Positions 63,932 through 64,000 of a stretch of 64,000 bases of DNA are shown one piece after another. The position numbers and the translations under genes are program-made. Numbering within the stretch: position 1 is the first letter of the stretch; each line of letters opens with the position of its first letter. The notes beneath the pieces were generated by a model, which made no database searches, was not told the DNA's origin, and saw nothing but the letters and a program-made list of their open reading frames with translations. This stretch comes from Burkholderia mayonis (GTDB lineage: Bacteria; Pseudomonadota; Gammaproteobacteria; Burkholderiales; Burkholderiaceae), in NCBI RefSeq assembly GCF_001523745.2, contig NZ_CP013387.1:868001-932000 (forward strand). Direction: 5' to 3'.

Positions 63932-64000
63932 CCGATTGTTTTTAGAAAATTCAACAAAAAGAGAGCGAAACGTCGATTAGCATGCAGTTTTCCACTGCGA
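63932..64000. other. AT-rich end of window
   Basis: The last 70 bases after the terminator are AT-rich and hold no gene start that I can support. They probably belong to the promoter of a gene outside the window. Confidence 0.4.

Overview
The window is high-GC chromosomal DNA with the codon use (NNC/NNG third positions) and gene families typical of Burkholderia. The two Gram-negative porins, FabI-type reductase, TctDE-type and RstAB-like regulators, hpa catabolic cluster and egtBD pair suggest the pseudomallei/thailandensis group, probably the secondary chromosome because the content is accessory metabolism, transport and regulation. That placement is inference; no marker gene proves it. I see no rRNA, tRNA, insertion sequence, prophage or CRISPR array.

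Layout. 0.4-9.3 kb: a secreted propeller-like protein, a GNAT acetyltransferase, a DUF1653 protein, a YcaQ/AlkX-type DNA glycosylase, a candidate small RNA with an intrinsic terminator (5.38-5.54 kb), a DHA2-type drug exporter with a possible degraded neighbour, and a periplasmic trehalase. 9.6-14.4 kb: two divergent LuxR-type regulators, an asparagine synthetase and a receiver-less OmpR-type DNA-binding protein. 15.0-18.9 kb: a molybdenum hydroxylase pair (IorA/IorB-like) divergent from an AraC regulator, with two 13-bp direct repeats between them. 19.0-24.5 kb: two small proteins, then a run of two SfnB-like flavoproteins and an NtaA/DszA-like monooxygenase, probably for organosulfur use. 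24.9-29.1 kb: an RstAB-like two-component system divergent from a MipA-like outer membrane protein and an SDR reductase. 29.2-35.7 kb: homoprotocatechuate meta-cleavage operon hpaG1-G2-E-D-F-H-I with divergent hpaR; the 4-HPA hydroxylase (hpaBC) is not in the window.

35.7-39.1 kb: AraC regulator, quinone oxidoreductase and a porin. 39.4-45.7 kb: an ABC importer (ATPase, fused double permease, binding protein) divergent from a TctD/TctE-like two-component system, with CTTTC half-sites on an 11-bp phase between them. 45.9-52.0 kb: MOSC protein, a second porin with a strong terminator, a small secreted protein with a LexA-box-like site upstream, an enoyl-CoA hydratase and alanine racemase. 52.6-55.3 kb: DUF427 protein and the ergothioneine genes egtB-egtD. 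55.4-57.6 kb: DUF3455 protein and a patatin of lower GC content. 57.8-60.8 kb: a NemR-like repressor, a DJ-1/PfpI protein and an Old Yellow Enzyme, with the same TAGAC-N5-GTCTA operator in front of the repressor and in front of the enzyme genes. 61.4-63.9 kb: a FabI-type enoyl-ACP reductase, a GNAT acetyltransferase and an AI-2E-family membrane protein.

The most useful non-coding signals are the 5.4 kb small-RNA candidate, the LexA-like box at 49.65 kb, the paired operators at 57.8 and 58.5 kb, the phased repeats at 43.5 kb and the AraC repeats at 17.8 kb.
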